NCBI RefSeq assembly: GCF_014644555.1
Contig: NZ_BMKX01000012.1
Coordinates: 1 to 64,000 of the forward strand
DNA from: Glutamicibacter ardleyensis
Lineage (GTDB): Bacteria; Actinomycetota; Actinomycetes; Actinomycetales; Micrococcaceae
Direction of reading: 5' to 3'
Length of the DNA: 64,000 nt
Shown here: in pieces, positions 42,605 through 51,992 of the stretch
Layout: each line of letters begins with the position of its first letter
Position numbering within the stretch: the stretch's first letter is position 1
Program-made: the position numbers and the translations under genes
Notes under the pieces: model-generated
The model's input: the letters and a program-made list of their open reading frames with translations, nothing else
Database searches by the model: none
What the model was told of the DNA's origin: nothing

Positions 42605-43624
42605 ATGCCCGAACCACGTAAACAACAGCCAACGCTGGAACTCGTCGCAGAACGCGCAGGAGTTTCACGAGCAACCGTTTCACGCGTGGTCAACGGTTCT
42701 GACAAGGTCAAAGCAGATGTCGTGCGCGCCGTAGAGAAAGCCATCGCGGAACTAAACTACGTTCCCAACAGGGCGGCTCGTTCTTTGGCACAGGGACGGA
42801 CTAATTCCATTGCTTTGGTGATCCCGGAGAGCACAGCCAAATTTTTCGCAGACCCATATTTCGCCTCGGTGATCCAAGGTGCTGCAATGTACCTGAGCAC
42901 TACAGAATTCACGCTTTCTTTGCTCATTGCCACGGAGTCAGATCCGACAAAAACCAGCCGGTATTTGCGTGGCGGAAATGTTGATGGTGCGTTGATACTT
43001 TCGCATCATGCCGACGATAGTTCCTATAGCGAATTGGCCGGCTCATTGCCGCTGGTTTTTGGTGGCCGCCCGATGAGTAACGAAAATGGAAACGTCTTCG
43101 TTGTGGACGTGGATAATGCTGCAGCTGCCCGCAAGGCAACCGAGGCGATGTTAAAAACCGGGCGCAAACATCCAGTTACGATTTCCGGACCACAAAATAT
43201 GGGCGCCGCCATTGATCGCCAACGAGGTTTTGAGCAAGCGGTTCATGAAGCGGGTTTGCCTGCTGGCCCAGTAGCAGTCGGTGATTTCACCCCCGATAGT
43301 GGAGAAAGTGCCATGCGCGAATTGTTGGCAAGCGGAGCAAAAATCGATTCGCTATTTGCTGCCAGCGCGCAGATGGCCTTTGGTGCGATGAAAGTGATCG
43401 CTGATGCCGGGCTGATGGTGCCGAGTGACATTGCTATTGCCACCATCGATGATGACTCATTTGCGCGAAATGCTTCGCCTGCACTGACCACCGTGGCGCA
43501 GAATGCAGAGGAGCAGGGAGCGAAAATGGCAGAGGTAGTTGTCCAACGAATCAATGGGGAATCTGTGCCCGAGCGAATTATCATGCCCACGAAACTTATT
43601 TTGCGTGGATCCCACGGTGTCTAA
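42605..43624 (+). CDS. LacI-family repressor (CebR-like)
   Basis: A 339-residue regulator. The HTH and hinge (LELVAERAGVSRATVSRVVN, then PNRAARSLAQGRTNSIALV) precede a periplasmic-binding-type sugar domain. It is 82 bases downstream of the beta-glucosidase gene on the same strand. Two GAGCGCTC-type operators at the start of the operon are the expected targets, with release by the imported disaccharide. CebR identity is inferred from operators and neighbours. Confidence 0.9.
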   Translation: MPEPRKQQPTLELVAERAGVSRATVSRVVNGSDKVKADVVRAVEKAIAELNYVPNRAARSLAQGRTNSIALVIPESTAKFFADPYFASVIQGAAMYLSTTEFTLSLLIATESDPTKTSRYLRGGNVDGALILSHHADDSSYSELAGSLPLVFGGRPMSNENGNVFVVDVDNAAAARKATEAMLKTGRKHPVTISGPQNMGAAIDRQRGFEQAVHEAGLPAGPVAVGDFTPDSGESAMRELLASGAKIDSLFAASAQMAFGAMKVIADAGLMVPSDIAIATIDDDSFARNASPALTTVAQNAEEQGAKMAEVVVQRINGESVPERIIMPTKLILRGSHGV

Positions 43625-43645
43625 ATAAGTTCACGTACTTAAACA

Positions 43646-43675
43646 AAAATTCCCACTCGATTGAGTGGGAATTTT
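43646..43675. terminator. Bidirectional terminator between LacI gene and tRNA-Arg
   Basis: AAAATTCCCACTC and GAGTGGGAATTTT form a perfect 13-bp stem with loop GATT. It has a T-run on both strands, so it serves both the LacI gene and the convergent tRNA. Confidence 0.9.
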
Positions 43676-43681
43676 CTTTGG

Positions 43682-43755
43682 TGCGCCCAGAGGGATTCGA
43701 ACCCCCGGCCTCCTGTTCCGTAGACAGGCGCTCTATCCAGCTGAGCTATGGGCGC
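43682..43755 (-). tRNA. tRNA-Arg(ACG), copy 1
   Basis: A 74-nt tRNA with acceptor arms GCGCCCA and TGGGCGC plus discriminator A, D-arm AGCTCAGCTGGATAGAGC, and anticodon loop CTACGGA giving ACG. A34 is the substrate for TadA, encoded at 22.6 kb. The sequence is identical to the copy at 44031. CCA is not encoded. Confidence 0.95.
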
Positions 43756-43996
43756 ATATTCAATTACTTGTCGCCTTGACGACTCCAGTAACTTTACACC
43801 AGATTTTCTGCCAGAAAAAACCATTTGATAGTAAAGTGCGGTGATTCACAAAAACGTCCCGCTGGCCCTTTAGGCGGAGGCTGACCGGCAAAGGGAGAAA
43901 CGTGAAGCGGTGACTTTTGGTCAACTGCTAGTCATCATTGGGTGGATTGGTGCAGGCCGTCAAAGTGCATACCCAGGAGCGAGAAAGTTAACGAGC

Positions 43997-44022
43997 AAAG
44001 GCCCCACCGAAGTGGAGCCTTT
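43997..44022 (-). terminator. Terminator of tRNA-Arg copy 2
   Basis: On the minus strand AAAGGCTCCAC, loop TTCG, then GTGGGGCCTTT (one wobble) lies just past the 3' end of the second tRNA-Arg. Confidence 0.75.
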
Positions 44023-44030
44023 GATTTTTG

Positions 44031-44104
44031 TGCGCCCAGAGGGATTCGAACCCCCGGCCTCCTGTTCCGTAGACAGGCGCTCTATCCAGCTGAGCTATGG
44101 GCGC
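44031..44104 (-). tRNA. tRNA-Arg(ACG), copy 2
   Basis: Identical over all 74 nt to the copy at 43682-43755, with the same anticodon loop CTACGGA. Each copy has its own terminator, so the two appear to be separate transcription units. The 275-base spacer holds no clear gene. Confidence 0.95.
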
Positions 44105-44423
44105 ATATTTAGTTAGTTTGTTTCGCTCTCACGAACCTCAAATAACTATACAGAGGAATTTGAATCCCGACAAATCGACACCGGAACCTATCGGAGGTAG
44201 ATGAACAGAAGGTTATGTGAAGAATTCAAAAGGGTACCGGTATACGTGACCTTGATCACAGAAAAAGGGTATTGTTCATACTAAAACCCCCGAAATTTCG
44301 GGAAATTTATCTTACCAATTCTAGCATTTAGTCCTTGCTGAGGATTGGATCACACAAATTGATTGGTTCTCAACCCCTAGCCTTGATTTATTGACAAATT
44401 CAGCCCAATGGAGGGAATGGATA
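44105..44423. other. pckG upstream region
   Basis: No gene is seen. The stretch is AT-rich and contains the CRP/GlxR-like site at 44245-44260 and probable promoters for pckG and the minus-strand tRNA. A CCCCCGAAATTTCGGG dyad lies at about 44286-44302. Confidence 0.5.
44245..44260. promoter_or_regulatory. CRP/GlxR-like binding site upstream of pckG
   Basis: CGTGACCTTGATCACA matches the TGTGA-N6-TCACA consensus with one change. It lies about 165 bases before the pckG ATG. cAMP-dependent GlxR/CRP regulators control gluconeogenic genes in corynebacteria, so this is a plausible carbon-source switch. Confidence 0.6.
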
Positions 44424-46256
44424 ATGAGCACGAGCTCCGATCAGAACGTTATCAACGCAGCACCAACCACGCACGCAAAGTTGGCAGCCTGGGTTGAAGA
44501 AGTTGCCGCGCTGACGAAGCCCGATCGTGTTTATTGGGTCGACGGGTCCGTTGAAGAGAACGACCGTCTGACCGCCGAACTGGTTGAGGCAGGCACGCTG
44601 GTCAAATTGACCGACCCGAACTTCCCAAATTCTTACGCTGGCGCTTCGGATCCCAAAGATGTGGCCCGAGTCGAAGAGCGCACCTTCATCTGCTCGAAGA
44701 AGGAAGAAGACGCAGGCTTCACTAATAACTGGGAAGACCCAGAAAAGATGAAGTCGATGCTCAACGGGCTGTTTGACGGTTCGATGCGCGGACGCACCAT
44801 GTACGTCATCCCATTCGTCATGGGCCCATTGAACGCCGATGAGCCGGCCTACGGTGTCGAAATCAGCGACTCGGCTTACGTTGTCGCCTCGATGCGCATC
44901 ATGGCCAAGATCGGTAACGAAGTGCTGCGCAAGATGGAAGCCGAAGAAGCGTTCTTCGTTCCAGCATTGCACTCGGTCGGTGCACCGCTTGAGCCAGGGC
45001 AGGAAGATGTTACCTGGCCATGCAACGAAGACAAGTGGATCGTACACTTCCCTGAAGAGCGCGCCATCATGTCCTACGGTTCGGGCTACGGCGGCAACGC
45101 ACTACTGGGTAAAAAGTGCTACTCGCTACGTATCGCCTCTGTGATGGCTCGTGACGAAGGCTGGCTTGCCGAGCACATGCTCATTTTGAAGCTGATCAGC
45201 CCACAGAATAAGGCCTACCATATTGCTGCGGCCTTCCCATCGGCTTGCGGTAAGACCAACCTGGCTCTGCTGGATCCAACCATTGAAGGCTGGAAGACCG
45301 AAACCCTGGGCGATGACATCAACTGGATGCGTATTGGCAAGGACGGCGAGCTGCGCGGTGTGAACCCGGAGTACGGCCTATTCGGTGTTGCACCTGGCAC
45401 CGGTTGGTCCACCAACCCGAACGCCATGCGCGCGATCACCAAGGGCAACTCAATCTTCACCAACGTTGCGTTGACCGACGAAGGTGGCGTGTGGTGGGAA
45501 GGTATGACCGATGAAACTCCGGCACACCTGATCGACTGGTTGGGCAATGACTGGACTCCTGAGTCCGGCCGTCCGGCAGCGCACCCTAACTCGCGCTTCT
45601 GCACTCCAATCGACCAGGTTGACATGCTCTCCGAGGATTACTTCTCGCCTAACGGTGTGAAGATCGACGCGATCCTCTTCGGCGGACGCCGCAAGACCAC
45701 CATTCCATTGGTCACCGAGGCGCGCAGCTGGACCAACGGTATCTTCATGGGCTCAACTCTGTCCTCGGAGACCACCGCTGCTGCCTCCGGTGCCACCGGT
45801 GTGATCCGCCGCGACCCAATGGCAATGTTGCCATTCATCGGTTACAACGCTGGCGATTACCTCAACCACTGGGACAAGATTTCGGCGAAGCTCAACCCAG
45901 AGCAAATGCCAAAAATCTTCTTGGTCAACTGGTTCCGTCGCAACGCAGAAGGCGGATTCGCATGGCCAGGGTTCGGCGATAACTCGCGCGTACTCAAGTG
46001 GGCCATCGAGCGTATTGAAGGCACCGCAGATGCCAAGGAAACCATCATCGGCAACGTGCCGACCGGTGAAGCCCTGGACATCAGTGGTCTGGAGAACTTC
46101 ACCCCGGCAGACGTTGAAGCCGCGGTAGCGGTCAACAAGGACGAATGGGCCACCGAGGTCGAAGGCATCGAAGAATGGTACGCAAACTTCGGTGACGCGC
46201 TGCCAGTCTCGCTGCGTGCAGAGCTTGATGGCTTGAAGGCTCGCCTGAACGCCTAA
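44424..46256 (+). CDS. pckG: GTP-dependent phosphoenolpyruvate carboxykinase
   Basis: A 610-residue gluconeogenic enzyme converting oxaloacetate and GTP to PEP. The kinase loop is [13 protein letters not shown]. Other GTP-PEPCK landmarks are [33 protein letters not shown], and the GTP-binding [20 protein letters not shown]. The ATG at 44424 has GGAGGGA upstream at a good distance and gives the normal N-terminus; a frame from 44391 adds 11 residues. It is monocistronic, with a strong terminator after it. Confidence 0.96.
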   Translation: MSTSSDQNVINAAPTTHAKLAAWVEEVAALTKPDRVYWVDGSVEENDRLTAELVEAGTLVKLTDPNFPNSYAGASDPKDVARVEERTFICSKKEEDAGFTNNWEDPEKMKSMLNGLFDGSMRGRTMYVIPFVMGPLNADEPAYGVEISDSAYVVASMRIMAKIGNEVLRKMEAEEAFFVPALHSVGAPLEPGQEDVTWPCNEDKWIVHFPEERAIMSYGSGYGGNALLGKKCYSLRIASVMARDEGWLAEHMLILKLISPQNKAYHIAAAFPSACGKTNLALLDPTIEGWKTETLGDDINWMRIGKDGELRGVNPEYGLFGVAPGTGWSTNPNAMRAITKGNSIFTNVALTDEGGVWWEGMTDETPAHLIDWLGNDWTPESGRPAAHPNSRFCTPIDQVDMLSEDYFSPNGVKIDAILFGGRRKTTIPLVTEARSWTNGIFMGSTLSSETTAAASGATGVIRRDPMAMLPFIGYNAGDYLNHWDKISAKLNPEQMPKIFLVNWFRRNAEGGFAWPGFGDNSRVLKWAIERIEGTADAKETIIGNVPTGEALDISGLENFTPADVEAAVAVNKDEWATEVEGIEEWYANFGDALPVSLRAELDGLKARLNA

Positions 46257-46268
46257 GTCTGACTCACT

Positions 46269-46315
46269 AAAGATCCTTTGGGAACCGCACTTTCGGTTCC
46301 CAAAGGATCTTTTTG
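46269..46315. terminator. Terminator after pckG
   Basis: AAAGATCCTTTGGGAACCG and its exact complement at 46294-46312 form a 19-bp stem with a six-base loop, followed by a T-run. It also lies at the end of the convergent efflux gene. Confidence 0.92.
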
Positions 46316-46325
46316 TCGTTCAGCA

Positions 46326-47534
46326 CTAAACAGATGCTGTGCTGCCGGGATGGAATCGATCCGAAGTGTAAATCAGTGCGCCAAATGCGAGCAAAGCGCT
46401 GACCAGCGCGGTCAGTGCAAAGGCTAGCGCCGAATCCGCCCCGGACAGGCCCACTAACGGCGTGGCTAAAGCGCCAATGAGAAACTGCGCGGCGCCTAGC
46501 AGGGCAGAGCCAGAGCCAGAAACTTCGCGGACCTCATTTAGCGCCAGCCCGGTGGTATTACCCATGGTGAAACCGGTGGCAGAGACGAACACAAAAATCA
46601 CCGCGGCGAGAAGCAGACTGCTCACCTGTAGCAGCGCCAGTACTAACAGCAGGACAGCCGAGCTGAGCAGTACGCTCAAGGCCACCGTAATGGTCCGGCG
46701 CAACGGAACACGGCCCACCAGCCGTGCGGAGACCAGCCCGGAGAGTATTAGGCCCACCGCGTTGATGCCAAAGCACAGCGCGTAGTCTTGGGCGCTCAAC
46801 CCCATCACCGTCTGATAAAGGAAAGGCGAAGCGGAAACGTAGGCCATCATGGCACCAAATGTGAAGCCGAACTGGACCAAATAACCGACAAAACGACGGC
46901 GACCCAGAGCTACCTTCAGTGGCGCAAAAAAGTTACCGGTGGAGCGCGCCGATATAGCGTGTGTTTCGCGATAGATAACTAACGCACCAACAACCATCAG
47001 CAGTGCTGCGACGGCCAACACCCATAACACCAGGCGGAATCCTCCCAGTGCGCCCAAATTCGCTCCTAGAAGCGGTGCCACGGCAGGGGCCACCGCGCCG
47101 ATGGTCATGAGGATGCTGAAGATTCTTGCGGTCTGCACGCCCTTGGTCGTATCGGCAACGATCGCCTTAGAAATCACCACTCCGGCTGCCCCACCAAACC
47201 CCTGCAATGCTCGTGCAATACTCAGTGTTTCCAACGTCGGAGCGAGCGCGGCGGCCACCGAGGCAAGCACAAATAATATCGTTCCCCATCGCAAAGGCCG
47301 AGCCCGACCTAAACGATCCGAGAGGGCACCCCATAAGAACTGTCCCATACCCATACCGACTAAGAAGAAAGTCAGCGTGAGTTGGATGGCGGAGGCAGAG
47401 GCGGAGAATTCCGCCGTCATTTCTGGAAATGATGGAAGATACATATCCGTGGCTAGCGGGCCGGTGGTGCCAAGAATGATCAGGAGCGCAAAGAGCGGCG
47501 GAGTTAGCCGCGAACGTTCGGGTGCTGAAGGCAT
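46326..47534 (-). CDS. Bcr/CflA-type multidrug MFS exporter
   Basis: A 402-residue, 12-segment major facilitator. The N-terminus GPLATDMYLPSFPEMTAEF and GQFLWGALSDRLGRARPL match the Bcr/CflA drug:H+ antiporter subgroup, and RALQGFGGAAGVVISKAIVA is the motif C-type segment. The substrate is not predictable. It is downstream of, and on the same strand as, the RhtA-like exporter but separated by 30 bases. Confidence 0.9.
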   Translation of the reverse strand: MPSAPERSRLTPPLFALLIILGTTGPLATDMYLPSFPEMTAEFSASASAIQLTLTFFLVGMGMGQFLWGALSDRLGRARPLRWGTILFVLASVAAALAPTLETLSIARALQGFGGAAGVVISKAIVADTTKGVQTARIFSILMTIGAVAPAVAPLLGANLGALGGFRLVLWVLAVAALLMVVGALVIYRETHAISARSTGNFFAPLKVALGRRRFVGYLVQFGFTFGAMMAYVSASPFLYQTVMGLSAQDYALCFGINAVGLILSGLVSARLVGRVPLRRTITVALSVLLSSAVLLLVLALLQVSSLLLAAVIFVFVSATGFTMGNTTGLALNEVREVSGSGSALLGAAQFLIGALATPLVGLSGADSALAFALTALVSALLAFGALIYTSDRFHPGSTASV

Positions 47535-47564
47535 GAAACTAGTCTATGAGTCTGACAAGTATTC

Positions 47565-48488
47565 TTAGCTCTCCGGGGGTGTCACCTGATTATCGTCGGA
47601 CACCTCTTGTAACGGTCCCGCTGGTTTGGCCGCAAACCAGGTCACCCCGGCACCGGCCAGCGCTACGCAAAGAATACCGAGCAACGACAACCAGCCCAGC
47701 TGTTCGCCAAGAATCAGCCATCCGATGAGTGTCCCCATCGCCGGATCGATGGCAAATAAGGTGCCCACCACACGAGCCGAGGAAATTCGGGCCGCCAACG
47801 TATCGACCAGATAGGGGATTGCTACACCTATAACGCCGCTCAGCGCCAATAAACCCCATTGAGGCGCGGAAACTTCGGCCACTTTAGGGGTACCAAAAGG
47901 TAGTGAAACGAGGGCGGCAATGGACACGGACAATGCTAAGGAACTGACCGAAGAATCGTCGGCTTTACCTACTTTTTCTGCCAGCAGTGTGTAGAGCGCA
48001 AAGCAAAGGCCCGCACCGAGTCCAAAGGCAAAGCCCACCGCATCAAAGTGACCTCCGGGTCCGGCGATGAGAATCACTCCAGCCAAGGCGAGCAAAGCCC
48101 AGGCGGCTTCACGCAAGCGCCGAGAGAACACCAAAGCGACTACCGCCGGACCCAGGAAGTCCAGCGTCACGGCAATCCCTAGGGGCAGGTGTTCGATTGC
48201 CTTATAAAGCAGCAGATTCATCGCGGCCATCACGACGCCGTAGAAAATGATTGCGGACCAATTTGCGCGGTTCCTTCCGCGCAAGGTTGGCCGCAAGAAA
48301 AGCCATAAGACTACGGCAGCCAAAGCTAGTCGTAACGAGCTGACTGCGGGGGAGCCTAGAGAAGCAAACATGGAAGCCGAGATTGCCGAAGAGCTTTGCA
48401 CCCCGATGGAACCAACCAGCACAAATAATGCTGCTCGCCCACCTGCTGGTGGGAGGCTGGCAATTTGTTTTGCGGGCTGAGAATTCAT
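47565..48488 (-). CDS. EamA/RhtA-type DMT exporter
   Basis: A 307-residue, 10-segment drug/metabolite transporter. The sequence SSSAISASMFASLGSPAVSS and the C-terminal IDPAMGTLIGWLILGEQL correspond to the RhtA/threonine-homoserine exporter subgroup. Amino-acid export is a family-level inference. It is divergent from a PadR regulator with a 161-bp gap. Confidence 0.85.
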   Translation of the reverse strand: MNSQPAKQIASLPPAGGRAALFVLVGSIGVQSSSAISASMFASLGSPAVSSLRLALAAVVLWLFLRPTLRGRNRANWSAIIFYGVVMAAMNLLLYKAIEHLPLGIAVTLDFLGPAVVALVFSRRLREAAWALLALAGVILIAGPGGHFDAVGFAFGLGAGLCFALYTLLAEKVGKADDSSVSSLALSVSIAALVSLPFGTPKVAEVSAPQWGLLALSGVIGVAIPYLVDTLAARISSARVVGTLFAIDPAMGTLIGWLILGEQLGWLSLLGILCVALAGAGVTWFAAKPAGPLQEVSDDNQVTPPES

Positions 48489-48649
48489 GGCGTGAGGCGA
48501 CCTTTTTGAGTTTGGGGAACTCTCTGATTGAAGAGTATGCAGGTCAGTTAGCCAAGAATACGGCGGAAAATTGTCACAATCTGGGTTCAGTTCGTGGCTA
48601 CGGCCAAGTAAGTGGGTGCAAAATCAACTAAATATGAAAAGATGAATCC

Positions 48650-49177
48650 ATGGTTTTGGCACGATTGATCCTAGGGTTGCTCTGTTTGGCACCGATGACT
48701 GGTTATGAGCTCAAGAAACATTTTGACTCCTCCATTAATCACTTTTGGAACGCAGATAAAGCGCAGATCTACCGCACGTTGGCTCAGCTAGTTGATAAGG
48801 GCTACGCGACGGTGACCACTGTGGCGCAGTCAAACTATCCTGACCGCCAAGAGCATCACATTACCGATGCCGGTCGGCAGGCCCTGGTTGGATGGCTTTC
48901 CGACGGAGCGGCCCAGGGCACTGAGCGGGACCCCTTCATGGGACAGGTATTTTTCGCGGCCGAGCTACCCCGTGAGGATATTGATCAGCTTCTGACCGAA
49001 CGTCGGGTCAAAACTCAGGCCGTTTTAGATGACTATCTCTCCCAACGTGAAGGCATCGACATGCGAGCGGCGGCGGATCGCCGCAGCTTCCTCATGGCCG
49101 CCACCTTGGACCATGCAATTCGACAGCAGGCCGCCGAGCTGGAATGGCTTGACGCAGTAATGGAGCATCTGCCATGA
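48650..49177 (+). CDS. PadR-family transcriptional regulator
   Basis: A 175-residue regulator. The N-terminal PadR winged helix (LGLLCLAPMTGYELKKHFDS, then QIYRTLAQLVDKGY) is followed by a C-terminal helical dimerisation region. It overlaps the alpha/beta-hydrolase gene by four bases (ATGA) and faces the RhtA-like exporter. Either neighbour could be its target; PadR proteins often respond to aromatic compounds or toxins. Confidence 0.9.
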   Translation: MVLARLILGLLCLAPMTGYELKKHFDSSINHFWNADKAQIYRTLAQLVDKGYATVTTVAQSNYPDRQEHHITDAGRQALVGWLSDGAAQGTERDPFMGQVFFAAELPREDIDQLLTERRVKTQAVLDDYLSQREGIDMRAAADRRSFLMAATLDHAIRQQAAELEWLDAVMEHLP

Positions 49178-50160
49178 CACCAGGCAAAGACGCCGGTTCC
49201 ACTGAGAAGAAGTTCAGCAGGGACGCAACCGACTATCCCGAACTACATCCAGCACGTCGTGCGTCCGGAAGAGATAAACCCGCCCAAACGCTGGTTTTTT
49301 TACATGGCGGAAATGTTGGTAATTGGAGCTGGGATCCGCAGGTTCTAGCCTTTGGCGACTTCAATGTGCTGACCTTGCATCTTCCCGCTTTCGGCGCGCG
49401 CAGCGAAGAGACTTGGCAGGGTTTAGACTCGGCCGCCGATGACGTGGCGGCGCTTATCGCCGATGAGGTCTCCGAAGGTGGGGTGCACCTGGTAGGTATT
49501 TCCTTAGGCGGGGTGATTGCCCTGCATGTGGCTGCGCGACATCCAGAACTGGTCGATTCCTTGCTGCTGACAGGTACCCCGGTCACCGGCGTGCCGGCAG
49601 CCGCACGCGCAATGAACCGGATGGCGCTGAAACTGATTGGCAGTGAATGGTACTGGCGTTTCCAGGCCGGCGCCTATGGCATGGTGGATGACGAACGGGA
49701 GTTGTTCGCAGAACATGGTGTGCTGCTGAAGTCAGAGAATTTACGCGCCATCATGGATGATCTGGATCCCGGCGGACTTCCCGACAAGCTGGCAAACTAT
49801 CGTGGGCCGGTGCTGGCATTGGCAGGGGGCAAGGAACCTAAGCATGTGCAGAAGTCTTTTGAAGCGTTACGCCATGGCCTTCCGCAGGCGGTAACTCGGG
49901 TCGTGCCAGGCATGCACCACCAGTGGAATATTGAGAACCCGCTACTGTTCAACTCGGTAGTGCGGCGGTGGATCAGCGACGCGAGCATTCATCAGATTTT
50001 AGTGGACCCACAGGCGGCAAAACAGGAGAAGCCAGCTAAGCCGACGAAGCTGTCAGGTGCACAGCCAGAATCGGCTGAAAGTCAGCCGCGCCAGGTTGAT
50101 CCTAAACCTGCGGTTCCCAAGCGTAAGCCAGAAATACCGAAGCCGAACAAAAATAAATAG
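49174..50160 (+). CDS. Alpha/beta-hydrolase with basic Pro/Lys-rich tail
   Basis: A 328-residue hydrolase. The oxyanion loop is FLHGGNVGNWSWDPQ, the nucleophile elbow HLVGISLGGVIAL (Ser in GISLGG), and the catalytic His is likely in VPGMHHQWNIENP. The fold ends at about residue 270. The last 58 residues are a Lys/Pro/Gln-rich low-complexity tail (EKPAKPTKLSG, KPEIPKPNKNK) not typical of the fold. It is translationally coupled to the PadR regulator, so substrate-responsive expression is plausible. The substrate is unknown. Confidence 0.85.
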   Translation: MTPGKDAGSTEKKFSRDATDYPELHPARRASGRDKPAQTLVFLHGGNVGNWSWDPQVLAFGDFNVLTLHLPAFGARSEETWQGLDSAADDVAALIADEVSEGGVHLVGISLGGVIALHVAARHPELVDSLLLTGTPVTGVPAAARAMNRMALKLIGSEWYWRFQAGAYGMVDDERELFAEHGVLLKSENLRAIMDDLDPGGLPDKLANYRGPVLALAGGKEPKHVQKSFEALRHGLPQAVTRVVPGMHHQWNIENPLLFNSVVRRWISDASIHQILVDPQAAKQEKPAKPTKLSGAQPESAESQPRQVDPKPAVPKRKPEIPKPNKNK

Positions 50161-50170
50161 CCTTTAAATA

Positions 50171-50225
50171 TAGCTAAGCGCGATGCAGATTCCCCCATAA
50201 TTCGAATCTGCGTCGCGCTTAGCTA
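50171..50225. terminator. Bidirectional terminator between hydrolase and hmp
   Basis: Arms of 22 bp at 50171-50192 and 50204-50225 pair with a single mismatch (TAGCTAAGCGCGATG... with ...CGTCGCGCTTAGCTA), around an 11-base loop. It lies between two convergent genes. Confidence 0.8.
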
Positions 50226-50233
50226 GTTTATGG

Positions 50234-51409
50234 TTAGGCTGCTAGCCATACATCTGGGCCGAAGACCTCATAGTGGATGTGCTGGGCAGGGACACCGGCG
50301 GCTAGAGCCTGGCCGCGTACCGCGTGCATGAACGGCAGCGGGCCACACAGGTAGACGTGGCTGTCGGCGGTCAAGCTATCGCTGAGATCCATGTAACCGG
50401 ACTTGGCTTCGATGTGCTCTGGCAGTTCGCCGCGTTCGAACCAGGTGCTCAGCGTGGCCTGTGGCAGCTTGCTCAGCGACTCGATCATTTGCTCACGTAG
50501 TGGCCAGGCAGTGTATTCCTGGTCGGCGTGCAATACGGTGAGTTTGCGGGTGGAGCCACGTGCTGCCAGGGTGCTCAGCGCTGCGGCACTTGGGGTGCAA
50601 CCAATACCTGCGGTAGCGATCACCAGTGGTGCTCCGGACTCATCGATGGTCAGGTCACCGTAGGGGTTTGAAAGTTCAACGATGTCGCCAACTTTCAGCG
50701 AATTGTGCATGACCGGAGTGAACTCGCCATCCACATCAAGCTTCACGGTTACGGTGCGGCGTGCGGTGTTCTCGACATCCCCGCTGAGGGTGTATTGGCG
50801 CACCTGGCGCAAACCATCGGTCATCGGCATGCGAACCGAAACGAACTGTCCTGCCTTGGCGGTCGAAGCGACAATATCGTCGGCTGGTTCGAAGCTGAAG
50901 GTGACGGAGTTGTTGGCTTCTTCGGTACGCTCGGCGAGCTTCCACTGGCTGTAAACGACGTCGTTTGCCTGCTGTGAGTAGAGGCCCTTTTCGATCTTGA
51001 TCAGTGCGTGAGCCATCAGCCAGTAGACCTCGCTCCAGGCATCTGCGATCTCTTGGGTCAGCGCGTCGCCTAGGTCTTCGGCGATGGCGGCGAAGAGGTG
51101 CTCGTACACGATGGGGTACTGCTCTTCGACGACACCCAGTGAGGTGTGCTTGTGGGCGATGCGTGCCAACATCGTTTCTGGCAGAGTTTCTGGTGAATTG
51201 ATCAGGTGGGTGGCGAACACCGCGATGGAGCCGGCCAGTGCTTGCTGCTGGGTTCCGTTTTTCTGGTTTGAGCGGGAGAAGATTCCGTCGAGCAGCTGTG
51301 GGTGAGCGGCAAAGAGACGGTCATAGAAGTTTGGGGTAATGCTGGAGATGCGAGCGCCAATGATCGGCAGAGTCGCTTCGATGACTGGGCGGGACTGGGT
51401 TGAAAGCAT
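50234..51409 (-). CDS. hmp: Flavohaemoglobin (NO dioxygenase)
   Basis: A 391-residue NO-detoxifying enzyme that converts NO and O2 to nitrate with NAD(P)H. The globin domain (1-140) has the proximal His in ARIAHKHTSLGV and NFYDRLF at the distal side. The FAD domain has RQYTLSGD, and the NAD domain has VIATAGIGCTPSAAAL, with VYLCGPLPFMHAV near the end. AAGGAG precedes the ATG. An NsrR-type operator lies 25 bases upstream of the start, and nsrR is the next gene upstream. Confidence 0.95.
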   Translation of the reverse strand: MLSTQSRPVIEATLPIIGARISSITPNFYDRLFAAHPQLLDGIFSRSNQKNGTQQQALAGSIAVFATHLINSPETLPETMLARIAHKHTSLGVVEEQYPIVYEHLFAAIAEDLGDALTQEIADAWSEVYWLMAHALIKIEKGLYSQQANDVVYSQWKLAERTEEANNSVTFSFEPADDIVASTAKAGQFVSVRMPMTDGLRQVRQYTLSGDVENTARRTVTVKLDVDGEFTPVMHNSLKVGDIVELSNPYGDLTIDESGAPLVIATAGIGCTPSAAALSTLAARGSTRKLTVLHADQEYTAWPLREQMIESLSKLPQATLSTWFERGELPEHIEAKSGYMDLSDSLTADSHVYLCGPLPFMHAVRGQALAAGVPAQHIHYEVFGPDVWLAA

Positions 51410-51433
51410 CTTGTCTCCTTAGAGGGTAAATGT

Positions 51434-51456
51434 ATCTTGTATTTAAAATGCAAGAT
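51434..51456. promoter_or_regulatory. NsrR-like operator before hmp
   Basis: ATCTTGTATTT-A-AAATGCAAGAT is an 11-1-11 dyad with one mismatch, matching the shape of NsrR sites. On the minus strand a CATAAT -10-like box overlaps its upstream edge, so bound NsrR would block hmp initiation. Confidence 0.8.
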
Positions 51457-51530
51457 TATGAGTTAAGTTCTACGCCCCGTAGAAGAAGAATGCAAATCGA
51501 AGGTCCCGCTATCGGGATTTTAGGCGTTGA

Positions 51531-51983
51531 TTACGCGTTATGACGCACGGTGGGGAAGGGCAACAACGTGATCGCAGGAGAGTTCTCACAAATATCTGTG
51601 ACCGTTAAAGAGTCTAGTGAAGCGTAAAAAGCCTCTCTGGCGCTCTTCAATGCCGAACGTAAACGGCACCCTGCCGAGAGCGGACAATTTCCCACTGCGT
51701 CATGGGTGGTGCAGTCGACCACATCTTCGCGCCAGTCCAGCGAGCGCAAGAGTGTACCGACTGAATAGGCCAAACCACGTTCGGTGATTTGCGCACCGCC
51801 ATGGCGACCGCGAGTGACCTCCAGGAGTCCCAAAGTACGTAATTCTACGACTGCCTTGGCCACATGGTTATAGGGGACACCGACCAGTTCGGAAATCTCA
51901 CGACTGGTCAATTGGCCGACACCGGGTGCGCCTAGAACCATCACGGTTCGTAGGCACACGTCGGCGAAGGCACTGAGTTTCAT
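51531..51983 (-). CDS. nsrR: NO-sensing Rrf2-family repressor NsrR
   Basis: A 150-residue Rrf2 regulator. The winged helix is TSREISELVGVPYNHVAKAV. The Fe-S ligand Cys residues are C91, C100 and C106 (C-x8-C-x5-C in DCTTHDAVGNCPLSAGCRL), close to the NsrR pattern and unlike the even C-x5-C-x5-C of IscR. NO damage of the cluster would release hmp. The gene is nine bases after a conserved hypothetical and seems to be read from the manB side. Confidence 0.9.
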   Translation of the reverse strand: MKLSAFADVCLRTVMVLGAPGVGQLTSREISELVGVPYNHVAKAVVELRTLGLLEVTRGRHGGAQITERGLAYSVGTLLRSLDWREDVVDCTTHDAVGNCPLSAGCRLRSALKSAREAFYASLDSLTVTDICENSPAITLLPFPTVRHNA

Positions 51984-51992
51984 AAACCCAGT

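Noticed and set aside
43910-44116. Short frame starting MTFGQLLVIIGWIG between the tRNA-Arg genes
   Set aside because: It runs through the second tRNA-Arg and its terminator, and only the first dozen residues look protein-like.
51531-51983. Assignment of the Rrf2 protein as IscR
   Set aside because: Cys spacing is C-x8-C-x5-C, no isc/suf genes are nearby, and the adjacent operator/hmp gene pair points to NsrR.
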